A DNA stretch of 64,000 nt from positions 47,857-111,856 of the forward strand of contig NZGQ01000100.1 of the NCBI GenBank assembly GCA_002689565.1, given 5' to 3'. The translations under genes and the position numbers were made by a program. Source of the DNA: Methanobacteriota archaeon (GTDB lineage: Archaea > Thermoplasmatota > Poseidoniia > Poseidoniales > Poseidoniaceae). Under the pieces are notes generated by a model. It did no database searches. It saw nothing but the letters and a program-made list of their open reading frames with translations, and was not told the DNA's origin. Shown one piece after another: positions 37,433 to 46,731 of this stretch (positions are counted from its first letter, which is position 1; every line of letters starts with the position of its first letter).

Positions 37433-37912
37433 CTATTTGTTACGCTTTTTGAAAGGTTTTAATGGTTTAGTTGATTTAGGCATCAATCCCATTGCGGTTA
37501 GTTCTTTTTCTGTCCATATCTCGAATCCCCACCCACGATCTTTCGCATATTCCACAGCTGCCTTCCATTTGTTCTGGTTCTTGACAAAGGTAAATGATTC
37601 TGTTAACATACGTTTAGTACGTCTACCTTTCATCTTAGGTAATTGGGTTTCTTTGAATGGTTTGACTTCGATCAGTTTGGTTTGTCCGTTCTTGTAGACA
37701 ATAACGAAATCCATGAAGTAACGATGATATTTCCTATCGACTTCATATAGATAAGGTATAACAATCTCTTCTGAACCCCACTCTTTGACATCCGAAGAGT
37801 TATCACAATACTTCATCACATACTTTTCCCACAGGGATCTGTATACGATGTTTGTCACATCACCCAAGTACTTATCTGGGTTTTTAGGTTTAAATTTGCC
37901 TGAATATGCCAT
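37433..37912 (-). CDS. gp4-like head completion protein
   Basis: A 159-residue protein starting MAYSGKFKPKNPDKYLGDVT. YRSLWEKYVMKYCDNSSDVK, IPYLYEVDRKYHRYFMDFVI and KLIEVKPFKETQLPK form the restriction-endonuclease-like (TnsA-like) core E-x-D...ExK: YHRYFMDF with Asp and IEVKP with Glu/Lys. T4 gp4 joins heads to tails after packaging. ATG 37912 follows AAGGATTTT; the upstream in-frame ATG at 37945 lacks such a site. It opens the minus-strand block. Confidence 0.8.
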   Translation of the reverse strand: MAYSGKFKPKNPDKYLGDVTNIVYRSLWEKYVMKYCDNSSDVKEWGSEEIVIPYLYEVDRKYHRYFMDFVIVYKNGQTKLIEVKPFKETQLPKMKGRRTKRMLTESFTFVKNQNKWKAAVEYAKDRGWGFEIWTEKELTAMGLMPKSTKPLKPFKKRNK

Positions 37913-37920
37913 AAAATCCT

Positions 37921-37928
37921 TATAAATA
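37921..37928 (+). promoter_or_regulatory. T4-type late promoter TATAAATA
   Basis: Plus-strand TATAAATA 40 bases before the gp48-like ATG, leaving a leader of about 35 bases. It lies in the divergent gap next to the gp4-like gene. Confidence 0.75.
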
Positions 37929-37968
37929 GAATTAGTAGTTTTCAATAACCCTATTTAGTGGAAAAGTT

Positions 37969-39015
37969 ATGAGCGCAAAAAACATATTTAATTATCCTCT
38001 TCATGACGAAGGTGATTATAAAGGAAGGATCAGATTTACTCTGTTTGCAGAGAAATACTTCAATACTGGTCTGGGAGACATATTGTCTGACAAAAAGACT
38101 GATATGCAATCGTTAAAAGATAAAAGATTAGAATTGTTGAATCAAGCAAAAGCAGAAGCGAAAGAGAGTGAAGGTGGTGCTGGATCAGCAACCGACCAAA
38201 CAAAGAAGGAACTAGAAGAAATTCAAGCTCAACTAGAAGAACTTGCAAAAGACGTAGGTGCGTTCAATGGAGTATCGAACGAAACCGAAATGGGATTGAA
38301 ACCAAGACAGATTGTTGACACCGAAGTACTACTATATCTTCCACAGGGTTTACAGTTCAGAGATAATGTTACATATGAAAACGTTGATGTAGGTGCAACT
38401 GGTTCTGCGGTCGCTGGTGGTGCATCTATACTTGGTTCTATGGCAGATGGTGTTGGATCATTTGTACAGGGACTATCTGGTGGTAGTGGTGCTGGTGACA
38501 GTCTTGCCAAACTTGCAACAGTTAGACTTGCACAAAAGGCAGGTAAGTTTGGTGATGAGGTTACTGCTGGTCTTAAACTACAAACAGGTGTTACTACTAA
38601 TCCAAACACACGCTCGTTATTCAAACAAGTTAATATGCGTGAGTTCCAATTTAACTTCAAGATGATTGCACGATCTAAAGCTGAGTCAGAACAGATCAAA
38701 AAGATCGTGAACTTCTTCCGTAGTGAACTATATCCCGAAGATATCCCAGTGACTATTGGTGGTCAAGAAATATCACTTGGTTATAACTTCCCTAACAAAT
38801 TCAATATCGAGTTCGAATATGACGGTAAGACTATTGCACACAAAGTCAAACCATGTTTCTTACGTTCGGTCGATACCACATATAATGCAAGTCAAATGGC
38901 ATTCCATGATGACGGTGAGTTCCTAGAAGTGGACATGAACCTTAACTTTACCGAAACCGTTACACTATCCAAGAAAGATATTCTTGATGTAGATGCGGAT
39001 GGAGTTGGATACTAA
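37969..39015 (+). CDS. 48: gp48-like baseplate tail tube cap protein
   Basis: A 348-residue protein opening the plus-strand baseplate block. FNYPLHDEGDYKGRIRFTLF is the tube-cap start, a coiled coil with charged residues spans about 45-100, a Gly/Ser/Ala-rich low-complexity part lies at about 140-180, and the tube-like C-terminus holds MREFQFNFKMIARSKAESEQ and LNFTETVTLSK. T4 gp48 caps the hub and nucleates the tube with gp54. Its stop shares a base with the gp53 ATG. Confidence 0.75.
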   Translation: MSAKNIFNYPLHDEGDYKGRIRFTLFAEKYFNTGLGDILSDKKTDMQSLKDKRLELLNQAKAEAKESEGGAGSATDQTKKELEEIQAQLEELAKDVGAFNGVSNETEMGLKPRQIVDTEVLLYLPQGLQFRDNVTYENVDVGATGSAVAGGASILGSMADGVGSFVQGLSGGSGAGDSLAKLATVRLAQKAGKFGDEVTAGLKLQTGVTTNPNTRSLFKQVNMREFQFNFKMIARSKAESEQIKKIVNFFRSELYPEDIPVTIGGQEISLGYNFPNKFNIEFEYDGKTIAHKVKPCFLRSVDTTYNASQMAFHDDGEFLEVDMNLNFTETVTLSKKDILDVDADGVGY

Positions 39016-40055
39016 TGAGTACAAAATATTTTCAACGGTTTGAGAAACTATATTACAAGTTTGGTGATGAGACGAATTATTCTCTCATACAAAACCTTAC
39101 ACAGTATGTTGATATCATTGATCAAGTCAAACCACAAAAGTCTTTCTATGAAGACTATATGATTAAATCAGGTGATCGACCAGACACCCTGTCATTACAA
39201 TTATATGGTGACACCAACTATTACTGGACATTCTATCTTATGAATGACCATTTACGTGAGTCAGGTTGGCCATTAAAGAACGAAGAAGTACTAGAACGTG
39301 CAAAGGGTTTTTATCCACACAGAGTATTGACGACTACCGCAGATATTGCCACCGCAGAGGGTGGTTACGACTTTAAAGTAGGAAGACAAATAGTCGGTCA
39401 ACAATCAGGTACGGTAGGAACAATCGTAAAACGTAATCTTGATCTAGGTCAACTCATAGTTGATACTGCAACCACCTTTGTCGTAGAGAACAGAGATGTT
39501 GTACTTGATGTCAACAGTAACGGTGCAACCACTTTGACTCTGGATGATGAACAAGAGAAGTTTCATCAAACCGATTTATGGGTATTAGAAAAACAAGATT
39601 TAGACAATCCTAGTTCTGATCCTGTCATCTTAGGTAGTTATAGTATTACTCTTGAAAGTCTTGACAGTAGAGCTAAGATAATCAATATACCGTTTGAAGC
39701 TGGTAACTTCGAATACACTTTTAAAATTAGAGTCGCCAAATACAATCGAAGAGATGCAACGTTTACTCAAGGTGAACAGGTATTCTTCCGTGACGATTCT
39801 ACTGGTCTTGTTGTGTTTGCACGTATACACAAAGAAACTGCACAATACAATGCGGTACATCATTACGAAAATGTTGACGGTGAGTGGATAGACATTGATC
39901 CGTTTACCGAAACTATTCCTTCTAGTCTTAATCCAGTAACCAATATGGAGAGATTGACGGCTAAGAACAATGATCTAAAACAGATTAAGATATTGAAAAA
40001 AGATGCCGTAGAAAGTGTAGTAAAAGAATTTTACAAGTTGATGAGTAATAGATGA
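39015..40055 (+). CDS. 53: gp53-like baseplate wedge protein
   Basis: A 346-residue protein. The N-terminal LTQYVDIIDQVKPQKSFYED and GDRPDTLSLQLYGDTNYYWT then FYLMNDHLRESGWPL are the LysM-like gp53 signature, which binds neighbouring wedges together. T4 gp53 is 196 residues, so about 150 extra residues from 110-260 form an added beta-rich domain (VGRQIVGQQSGTVGTIVKRN). Overlaps the hub gene by 4 bases. Late, in one transcript with gp48. Confidence 0.8.
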   Translation: MSTKYFQRFEKLYYKFGDETNYSLIQNLTQYVDIIDQVKPQKSFYEDYMIKSGDRPDTLSLQLYGDTNYYWTFYLMNDHLRESGWPLKNEEVLERAKGFYPHRVLTTTADIATAEGGYDFKVGRQIVGQQSGTVGTIVKRNLDLGQLIVDTATTFVVENRDVVLDVNSNGATTLTLDDEQEKFHQTDLWVLEKQDLDNPSSDPVILGSYSITLESLDSRAKIINIPFEAGNFEYTFKIRVAKYNRRDATFTQGEQVFFRDDSTGLVVFARIHKETAQYNAVHHYENVDGEWIDIDPFTETIPSSLNPVTNMERLTAKNNDLKQIKILKKDAVESVVKEFYKLMSNR

Positions 40056-41389
40056 GTACACAAAACGATAACCAATCACAATATAAGATTACTCAGGCGT
40101 ATATTACATCTGAGGGTATGGGTGGTGATGATGCTGGTAACAGGATTAACGTCAACCCAAATATTGTTGAATTGGTATTCTTTGAGAGTTTAGAGAAACC
40201 ATATATCTCTGGTCAGGTTGCAATATCAGATGATCAGGGTTTTGTTGATGGTATGGGATTCTCTGGAACCGAAAGAATCTTTATTGAGATGGCGTCTGAA
40301 GATAAAACTTTAGTACCAGTAATGTCCAGAACGTTTATAATGACTAGTATTGATCAAGTGATTAAAAGTAACGATGCTGGCCAAGCCAGTATATATCTCT
40401 TTACTATCATGGACGAACACGCAGTTTTAAGTAAGTCTAAGAAAATATCTCGTACTATTTCAGATACGTTAGAGAAAGAGATCACCAAGATATGTGGACA
40501 AGATCTCAACAAAGATGTAGACTTATCGTATCTCAATCCAACAGTTCAGAATAATATTACAGTTCTAGTACCTTACTTGAATCCACTAGAAGCATGTGAT
40601 TGGTTAAGAGATCGTGCGACCACAGTATCAGGTTGTCCACTATTCTTATATGCATCTATACATGACACCAATATTAGATTAGGTAGTCTGGATAAGATGT
40701 TGGAACAATCACCTTGGAATAGTGAGTTACCTTATTTGTATTCACCTGCTAACGTAAAACAAACGGAAGCAAAGTCTCCATTACATCGTACATTCCAAGT
40801 ACAAACAATGAGAGCAGCTAAACTACAGAACACATTGAAACAAATGATATCTGGTGGTGTAGGTGCAATGTATAATAACACAAACCTAAACACAGGGCAA
40901 ATAAGTTCTGCACATTTTGATGTAAGAAAGACACTAAAGAATTTATCTAACTCTGGTGTAATACCAGATGAAAAACTTCAGAATGTATACCCAGAAGAGT
41001 TTGTACTTAATAACAAAAATGTGGCAGATGAGAACGCAAGGGTATATCATCAAATAACATCTACTGGAACATATGGTACAAAGAAGAGTTATCATGACGA
41101 ATTAAAAGAATCTAGTTTTACAAACAAGTTAGTTAATAGATCTATTCGAAATATGTTGTACAAGAATCAGTTCGAGGTTACAGTTCCAGGCGCTGGTTTT
41201 ATTGTATCCAAAGCAAGTGTTGGTGATGTCGTTACCATTCAAACTATATCGGATGATGGTGATCCAGAATCAACCGAAGCTTTTGATAACTTACGTACAG
41301 GTGATTTCTTAATTTATAACACACGACACACATTCAAGAATACACGTCATGATGTTGTTATGACTGTATGCAAGTTGGTGAGGGGATAA
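40052..41389 (+). CDS. gp27-like baseplate hub protein
   Basis: A 445-residue protein with hub architecture: NIVELVFFESLEKPYISGQV as the first tube-like barrel, then YSK-like hub blocks ISRTISDTLEKEITKICGQD, NITVLVPYLNPLEACDWLRD and CPLFLYASI, and a closing NLRTGDFLIYNTRHTFKNTR barrel. T4 gp27 is 391 residues and forms the trimeric hub holding gp5. Here the next gene is gp5-like, which supports the call. Confidence 0.72.
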   Translation: MSTQNDNQSQYKITQAYITSEGMGGDDAGNRINVNPNIVELVFFESLEKPYISGQVAISDDQGFVDGMGFSGTERIFIEMASEDKTLVPVMSRTFIMTSIDQVIKSNDAGQASIYLFTIMDEHAVLSKSKKISRTISDTLEKEITKICGQDLNKDVDLSYLNPTVQNNITVLVPYLNPLEACDWLRDRATTVSGCPLFLYASIHDTNIRLGSLDKMLEQSPWNSELPYLYSPANVKQTEAKSPLHRTFQVQTMRAAKLQNTLKQMISGGVGAMYNNTNLNTGQISSAHFDVRKTLKNLSNSGVIPDEKLQNVYPEEFVLNNKNVADENARVYHQITSTGTYGTKKSYHDELKESSFTNKLVNRSIRNMLYKNQFEVTVPGAGFIVSKASVGDVVTIQTISDDGDPESTEAFDNLRTGDFLIYNTRHTFKNTRHDVVMTVCKLVRG

Positions 41390-42276
41390 TGAAATCTATT
41401 CAAACAGAATATTACGGTGATAATACTCGTTGGTTTATTGCGGATGTGATTGACCACACACCCCCATATGGTTTAGAGGGACGTGTAAAGATTCGTATTC
41501 ATGGTGTACATAACCCATCGACAAGAGAGATAAAACAAAACGACTTACCTTGGGCCCAAGTAGTAATACCCACGACTGAAGCTGGTGTATCTGGTTTAGG
41601 TAGAACACCTAGACTTACTTCTGGTGCAACTGTATTCGGGTTCTTTATGGACGGACTTGCATCTCAGGTTCCGCTTGTTTTGGGATCAATACCTAAAGTA
41701 GAATATCCGACTCGTGTACAAAGACAAGTTGAGTTCAATACTGTACAAGAAAGGATTGATCAAGAAGAATTGTTTTATGAACAAGAAATAAAGATTATCG
41801 ATCCAGTAAGAATCAAAGACGATGATTTCGGTTTTGTTTATAATAAAACACTTGAAGCACGTAAGGTTGAGGGTGTTAAGTATTTCCTTGCACAAGGTTA
41901 TACTATGTTTCAATCGATTGGTATCATGGCTGGTTTAATACATGTCTCTGGATTAAATGAAACTGCGGCCGAAGATGTTACTGATCTGAATCCTCTTGGT
42001 ATCGGTGCATGGACAGGTACAAGGAAACAGTTATTAAAGAACTTTTCTAACGACTGGAGGAAGTTTAGTTCACAATTGGTCTTCACTAAGTATGAACTAA
42101 ATAGTACTCAAGCAGCTGCGAACATAAGACTATTGCGATCAGATAGTTTAGAGAAAGACTATGACAAGAGTTGTCAAAGACTCTTCGCAAAGTATTACCT
42201 TGGTCTAAGGAAGAAGGACGACTTTAGAGTGGTTGATGTTATTGCTGTTAAACTTCAGGAACTATTGGGTGAGTAA
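41389..42276 (+). CDS. gp5-like hub protein: OB fold plus degenerate lysozyme-like domain
   Basis: A 295-residue protein. The N-terminal 100 residues (IADVIDHTPPYGLEGRVKIR, ending VPLVLGSIP) are the gp5 OB fold that docks on the hub. Residues about 158-290 resemble the phage tail lysozyme (Phage_lysozyme2) pattern: EGVKYFLAQGYTMFQSIGIM, GLIHVSGLN, then NPLGIGAWTGTR. The usual catalytic Glu in the ESG position is Val186, so activity is doubtful. The needle and amidase are in separate following genes. ATG 41389 after GAGGGGATA. Confidence 0.75.
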   Translation: MKSIQTEYYGDNTRWFIADVIDHTPPYGLEGRVKIRIHGVHNPSTREIKQNDLPWAQVVIPTTEAGVSGLGRTPRLTSGATVFGFFMDGLASQVPLVLGSIPKVEYPTRVQRQVEFNTVQERIDQEELFYEQEIKIIDPVRIKDDDFGFVYNKTLEARKVEGVKYFLAQGYTMFQSIGIMAGLIHVSGLNETAAEDVTDLNPLGIGAWTGTRKQLLKNFSNDWRKFSSQLVFTKYELNSTQAAANIRLLRSDSLEKDYDKSCQRLFAKYYLGLRKKDDFRVVDVIAVKLQELLGE

Positions 42277-44202
42277 ATGCCGTTAAATAAAAGTCAATTA
42301 AACGCAAAGTTAAGTGCTACTCAACTAGGTCAGGACTTTGACACTAAGATAAGTGATACTGCTGGTTCGTTGAAAGAGAATACCTTTGCCAAAAACGCAA
42401 CACTTCTTGGTAATGGGCCAGGCAGTATACACGCTGGTATAGAATCACTAGAAAGTAAAATAGATAATGTTGGTGAGACTTCGATGGGTGATGCTATGTG
42501 TTCCTTCGGAGATAATGTAACTGGACTATCAGGAATACCCGATCCTACTGCGATTGATCTAGATTTATCTGTTCCTACATTCACTCTTGGGACAGAAGGA
42601 GAAGCAGGAGACTCTGGTGGTGTTGTGAACACTATTACATCGGCCGCAACAGAGAATCAATCCGTATCATCGGTAGTACAACAACTTACTGGATTAGGCG
42701 CCCCTGTTGCAAAATTAGAAACTGCAACTTTAGGTGCATCTTCTCTAGATGCAATCGATGCCACTGCCAGTGATGTTGAGGGTAAATCAGGTGCATTGAA
42801 ATCTAAGATACAGGCAGTTGCATCCGAAACAAAAGCTGCATCTGGAACAGGTGGTGGTGCATCAGGTGGATTGAGCGCAATCACCGATACATTAAAGAAA
42901 GCAGAAAACATGATAAGTGACGTAATCAAAGAAGTATCTGCGGTTCCTTCACTGAATGCAAATGCACCAGATCTGAGTAATGTTACAAACAAAGTTTCTA
43001 TCGGTAGTATAGACGATATAAAGAATAATGTCAATAGTATAAGTGCCAGTGTAGATGATATTGCCAAAGAGGTTACATCAGGTATAAACAATCCTCTTGA
43101 TGATCTGAAGAAAGCACAAAAAGATCTAGAAGGGTTTATCAATAAGTCGCCTGTAAAAACTGGTCTTGGATTATTGCAAGACTTTACAGAGAATATCACT
43201 AACGATGCATCAAGTTTGATTCGTAGTTTTACATCTAACGCACAATTAGATCTAAGTAAGATATCAGACATTGTTACTAATTCCCTTGACGGTACACAGG
43301 AAGGACTCGCAAAAGCAACTCAGACTACTATCAAGAATGATACTGCATTGTCACCTAAGATGAAAAAAGTAATCGGAACAATTGATGATGACAAAACAAA
43401 TAGTGAGTTTGTTAGAGAGTTAGAAGTAAAGGCACAAGCTGCTGGTATTCCAGACGAAGAGATAAACGAAGTCGAAGCACGTGTATTCGCAACTGAAGCG
43501 GAGTTATCTAAACTAGATACGACTATATCAGGAAGTCTTGTAACGACTGCGGATTCCTTTGTTACTAAAGAGTATGATCTTAGTGAAACATTAAAACGTT
43601 TCGATGGTGAAAAGACGGCATTTGAAGCATTTACTTACATAGATTCGAAAGAAGAATTAGGATTACAGTTTAAGAAGATCAATAGACCTATCACAGAAAT
43701 GATTATTCATTCAAGTGATACTTACACAAATCAGAACATTGGTTGTGAAGAGTTACATGTACAACACAACCAATCAGGAGAAGATGGTATCAAGTATCAT
43801 CTGGTGATAAGACGAGACGGTAAATTACAGAGAGGACGACCATTAGATAAGATAGGTGAAACTAACGGTTCAAATGGTCATGGTGAAAACTCAATCGATG
43901 TATGTCTAATTGGTGGATTGAATTGTTCTACTGGATGTCCAGATCCATTGACATATAGATCTTCTCAATCGTTTACTCGTGAACAGATGTCTACACTAGA
44001 GGCAATATGTGAAGCATTCTACCGTAGATACTTTGGTGGTCAGGTATTTGGACATAACGAAATACAACCATTAGTATCAGATCCACATTTCCAAGTATCG
44101 GAATATGTCGAAACAGTGTTCCGTAAGAAATCTGTATATGAAGATCTTGCGAACGACAAAGTGATGAAACCAAAAGAATTGATAACGAAGAAACCACAAT
44201 GA
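42277..44202 (+). CDS. Baseplate-associated Amidase_2 protein (N-acetylmuramoyl-L-alanine amidase)
   Basis: A 641-residue protein. The first 460 residues are low-complexity Ser/Thr/Ala/Asp-rich helices (likely coiled coil and linker). The C-terminal 180 form an Amidase_2 domain: His478 in EMIIHSSDT, IKYHLVIRRDGKLQRGRPLD, His593 in FGHNEIQP and Asp602/His604 in SDPHFQV, expected zinc ligands and catalytic region. It would cut the peptide stem from glycan during injection, replacing gp5 lysozyme. The gene lies between the OB-fold and needle genes. Confidence 0.82.
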   Translation: MPLNKSQLNAKLSATQLGQDFDTKISDTAGSLKENTFAKNATLLGNGPGSIHAGIESLESKIDNVGETSMGDAMCSFGDNVTGLSGIPDPTAIDLDLSVPTFTLGTEGEAGDSGGVVNTITSAATENQSVSSVVQQLTGLGAPVAKLETATLGASSLDAIDATASDVEGKSGALKSKIQAVASETKAASGTGGGASGGLSAITDTLKKAENMISDVIKEVSAVPSLNANAPDLSNVTNKVSIGSIDDIKNNVNSISASVDDIAKEVTSGINNPLDDLKKAQKDLEGFINKSPVKTGLGLLQDFTENITNDASSLIRSFTSNAQLDLSKISDIVTNSLDGTQEGLAKATQTTIKNDTALSPKMKKVIGTIDDDKTNSEFVRELEVKAQAAGIPDEEINEVEARVFATEAELSKLDTTISGSLVTTADSFVTKEYDLSETLKRFDGEKTAFEAFTYIDSKEELGLQFKKINRPITEMIIHSSDTYTNQNIGCEELHVQHNQSGEDGIKYHLVIRRDGKLQRGRPLDKIGETNGSNGHGENSIDVCLIGGLNCSTGCPDPLTYRSSQSFTREQMSTLEAICEAFYRRYFGGQVFGHNEIQPLVSDPHFQVSEYVETVFRKKSVYEDLANDKVMKPKELITKKPQ

Positions 44203-45641
44203 CAATAGAAAGCGAAAAAAATAAACAGGGAACAAACCCAGCCAGAGAAGGGACACTTGGAGTACCACTAGATGGTTTTCAAGATCCTACTGGTGAGTTC
44301 CCCAAAACAAATTATCACTATTCGTCTTCACTGAATAAGGCTGCCCGTGGATTTGAGGTAAATGAACTTTACCTTGGGGGTGGAGACTTTAACGTTTCGT
44401 TAAACGTAGAAGATCAACAACCTTCTCAGTATCCATTCAATCAGGTTATGGAGACTGCATCTGGACATGTTGTTGAACACGATGACACGCCAGGCGGTGA
44501 ACGTATTCTTATCAAACATCGTAAAGGTGGTGGTATTGAAATGCGTGCCGATGGATCCATCATTATATCATCCCCGAACAATAAAGTCGAGGTGACTGGT
44601 GGAGACAATACGGTCATCGTAGAGGGTGATGCAGAAATGGTCTATAAAGGTAATCTGAACCAGACGGTTACAGGTGACTGGAATATGGACGTAGGTGGTA
44701 ACCATAATCTTAACATACATGGACACAATAAGCAACATGTATTGTTGAATAAGAGAACCGAAGTATCAGGTAACACAGAATATATCACAAAACAATCTGC
44801 ATCATATAAGACAGTAGAGAACAAGTCTGAATTGATATTGGGTAACAATACAGAATGGACTAAAGGTTTTTCTAAGGAACACGTTGAGGGAGAACTCAAT
44901 GTGTTTACTGACAATCGTTTAATCATGACTGCAAAAGACGAATACATTCAGACTGCACCAGTAATGGCAATCACTGGATCTGAATTGTCTGTCATGGGTA
45001 TGAAAGGTGTGATTGGTGGTGAACAGGTAGAGATGACTTCACCTGTATACATGGGGCCAAAAGGTGCGGTTCCGTTCGCATCGGGAGCTGCGTTCTATGG
45101 ATCATTCCACGGACAGGCGACAGAAGCGATTCGATCATACAATGCAAACGTAGCAGACAAAGCGAAGAAAGCGTTCCAAGCACAGAAAGCGGGAACCGCT
45201 GGTGCATTGGGGGCCGCTGGATCTGCATCTGATCCTACAGTTAAGAAGGCAGTTGAAGGACAGGAGACTCCGACACCGAAGAAACCAGTCCCACTCGCAG
45301 ATGCGATTGGAGCGATGATGACGATGGGTGACTTCTCTGTACGTACCGTGACTGTAGATGCTGGTGACGTATTGAAGAATAAGATTCTATTACGTGATGA
45401 CTACGAGGGATTATTTGAAAAGGTTCCGACAACACAAGAGATTAGATCTACGATTCGTGATAATGCAAACCGTTCTCTTATTGGAAACAAGATGGTTGCG
45501 GAAGGTAAACTAAACTCACAATTTGATAATTCAAGTCCACCTAAGATCGGAAGAACTGTTGGTACAAAAGAGTCTTCCAGATTTGGATTTGTACCGATCG
45601 GTAATTCAATTGAGAATAGAGGTAAGAGGTTTAAAGGATGA
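44199..45641 (+). CDS. Beta-helical needle protein (gp5 C-terminal / VgrG-like)
   Basis: A 480-residue protein. SQYPFNQVMETASGHVVEHD, then GERILIKHRKGGGIEMRADG and SIIISSPNNKVEVTGGDNTV with repeated NLNQTVTGDWNMDVGGNHNL strands are the gp5C/VgrG triple-stranded beta-helix pattern forming the membrane-piercing spike. An Ala/Gly/Lys-rich segment and a short folded C-terminus follow. It overlaps the amidase gene by 4 bases, so the three gp5-like parts are translated in series. Confidence 0.8.
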   Translation: MTIESEKNKQGTNPAREGTLGVPLDGFQDPTGEFPKTNYHYSSSLNKAARGFEVNELYLGGGDFNVSLNVEDQQPSQYPFNQVMETASGHVVEHDDTPGGERILIKHRKGGGIEMRADGSIIISSPNNKVEVTGGDNTVIVEGDAEMVYKGNLNQTVTGDWNMDVGGNHNLNIHGHNKQHVLLNKRTEVSGNTEYITKQSASYKTVENKSELILGNNTEWTKGFSKEHVEGELNVFTDNRLIMTAKDEYIQTAPVMAITGSELSVMGMKGVIGGEQVEMTSPVYMGPKGAVPFASGAAFYGSFHGQATEAIRSYNANVADKAKKAFQAQKAGTAGALGAAGSASDPTVKKAVEGQETPTPKKPVPLADAIGAMMTMGDFSVRTVTVDAGDVLKNKILLRDDYEGLFEKVPTTQEIRSTIRDNANRSLIGNKMVAEGKLNSQFDNSSPPKIGRTVGTKESSRFGFVPIGNSIENRGKRFKG

Positions 45642-46234
45642 TTATATTACCAGATCCATTATACAATCCAAACTTTCTAGACGGAGACAATATATCCTCT
45701 AGAACTAAGTTAGCTCCAGGCGTGACCATTGCGAAATACCTTGGTGCGTATGGAGACAAGACACCATTCTCTCATGTCGGTACGGCAGAAGAAAGAAAAC
45801 AAATTGCACGTAACCTTTATCTACATGCAGAGATGTACAGAACAATTAACGGTAATACCGACTTGTTTAACAATGTACGTCTTATTGTAAGTGAAGGTAT
45901 TTACAAAGGTGGCCCTCTAGAAACAGTAGGGGGTGACAATTTAAAGAAACAAGATGGTCGTCTTGTAGTATATCAGGTTATTGATAGAGAAGGCAAGATA
46001 GATCATAGTGCAACATTTGATGTTGCGGAATATTGGAAAGACTATTGTTTCTTTGACAAGTTAATTCTGGATTATGATATCTATAACCCAGATGGATCTC
46101 TGACATCTCAGATTGCGATTGAGATGCCTGAGGTTTCCGAATCATTTGATTTAGATTTCAAGGGATCAGTATCAACAACTTATAATAGTAAGTTACTATC
46201 TTCTAAGGAATTAATCGAAGTAAAACTAGATTAA
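45638..46234 (+). CDS. Conserved baseplate-region protein, 198 residues
   Basis: Reads MIILPDPLYNPNFLDGDNIS then TKLAPGVTIAKYLGAYGDKT, and has the blocks RNLYLHAEMYRTI and YWKDYCFFDKLILDYDIYNP. I have met this pattern next to gp25 in marine T4-like genomes as a conserved protein without a known role. It overlaps the needle gene by 4 bases and is followed by a late promoter. A structural or assembly role is likely from position. Confidence 0.65.
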   Translation: MIILPDPLYNPNFLDGDNISSRTKLAPGVTIAKYLGAYGDKTPFSHVGTAEERKQIARNLYLHAEMYRTINGNTDLFNNVRLIVSEGIYKGGPLETVGGDNLKKQDGRLVVYQVIDREGKIDHSATFDVAEYWKDYCFFDKLILDYDIYNPDGSLTSQIAIEMPEVSESFDLDFKGSVSTTYNSKLLSSKELIEVKLD

Positions 46235-46238
46235 AACG

Positions 46239-46246
46239 TATAAATA
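46239..46246 (+). promoter_or_regulatory. T4-type late promoter TATAAATA
   Basis: In AAAACGTATAAATAGATAC, 27 bases before the gp25 ATG. The flanks AAAACG and AGA are shared with the late promoter at 49639. Confidence 0.78.
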
Positions 46247-46272
46247 GATACAAGGTTATTTAAGAGACTAAT

Positions 46273-46731
46273 ATGGCAATCACAAGAGCATTATCGATAG
46301 AAGACACTAATCTATCATCAGCGTCTACTGTTACCGCAACACGTAACAAAGAATACTCTGATATAGATTTGTCGTTGGCTCTCAAATCGCAAACTAGAGA
46401 TATCTACAAGAAACTAAATGTAGAGTCAGTGAAGTTTGCGGTAAAAAATCTCCTGTTGACTAATCAGGGAGAGAAACCATTCAATCCATATTATGGGGGA
46501 AACCTTTATAATTTCTTGTTCGAACTTGCGGACGGTGGAACAGAGAAGTCTGTAGTTCGAGAAGTTAAGAACGTTTTAGAAGTATATGAACCTCGTGTTG
46601 ACATACCTACACTAAAGGTGTTAGTCAACATGCAACCAGACTACAACTCAGCTGAAGTAACGGTTATCTTTAAGGTAATCAATACTGGAGAACTTGTAGA
46701 ATTTACTACCGTATTAAGTAGGTTAAGATAA
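46273..46731 (+). CDS. 25: gp25-like baseplate wedge protein
   Basis: A 152-residue member of the GPW_gp25 family. IDLSLALKSQTRDIYKKLNV, VKNLLLTNQGEKPFNPYYGG and NLYNFLFELADG are the signature; the EPR in VYEPRVDIPTLKV is the conserved motif that pairs with gp6 to form the wedge core and start the sheath. Slightly longer than T4 gp25 (132). Followed directly by gp6 as in relatives. Confidence 0.92.
   Translation: MAITRALSIEDTNLSSASTVTATRNKEYSDIDLSLALKSQTRDIYKKLNVESVKFAVKNLLLTNQGEKPFNPYYGGNLYNFLFELADGGTEKSVVREVKNVLEVYEPRVDIPTLKVLVNMQPDYNSAEVTVIFKVINTGELVEFTTVLSRLR

Noticed and set aside
42657..43271. 204-codon minus-strand frame in the amidase gene
   Set aside because: Antisense of Ser/Thr/Asp-rich low complexity, which leaves few stops; no promoter or start signal.
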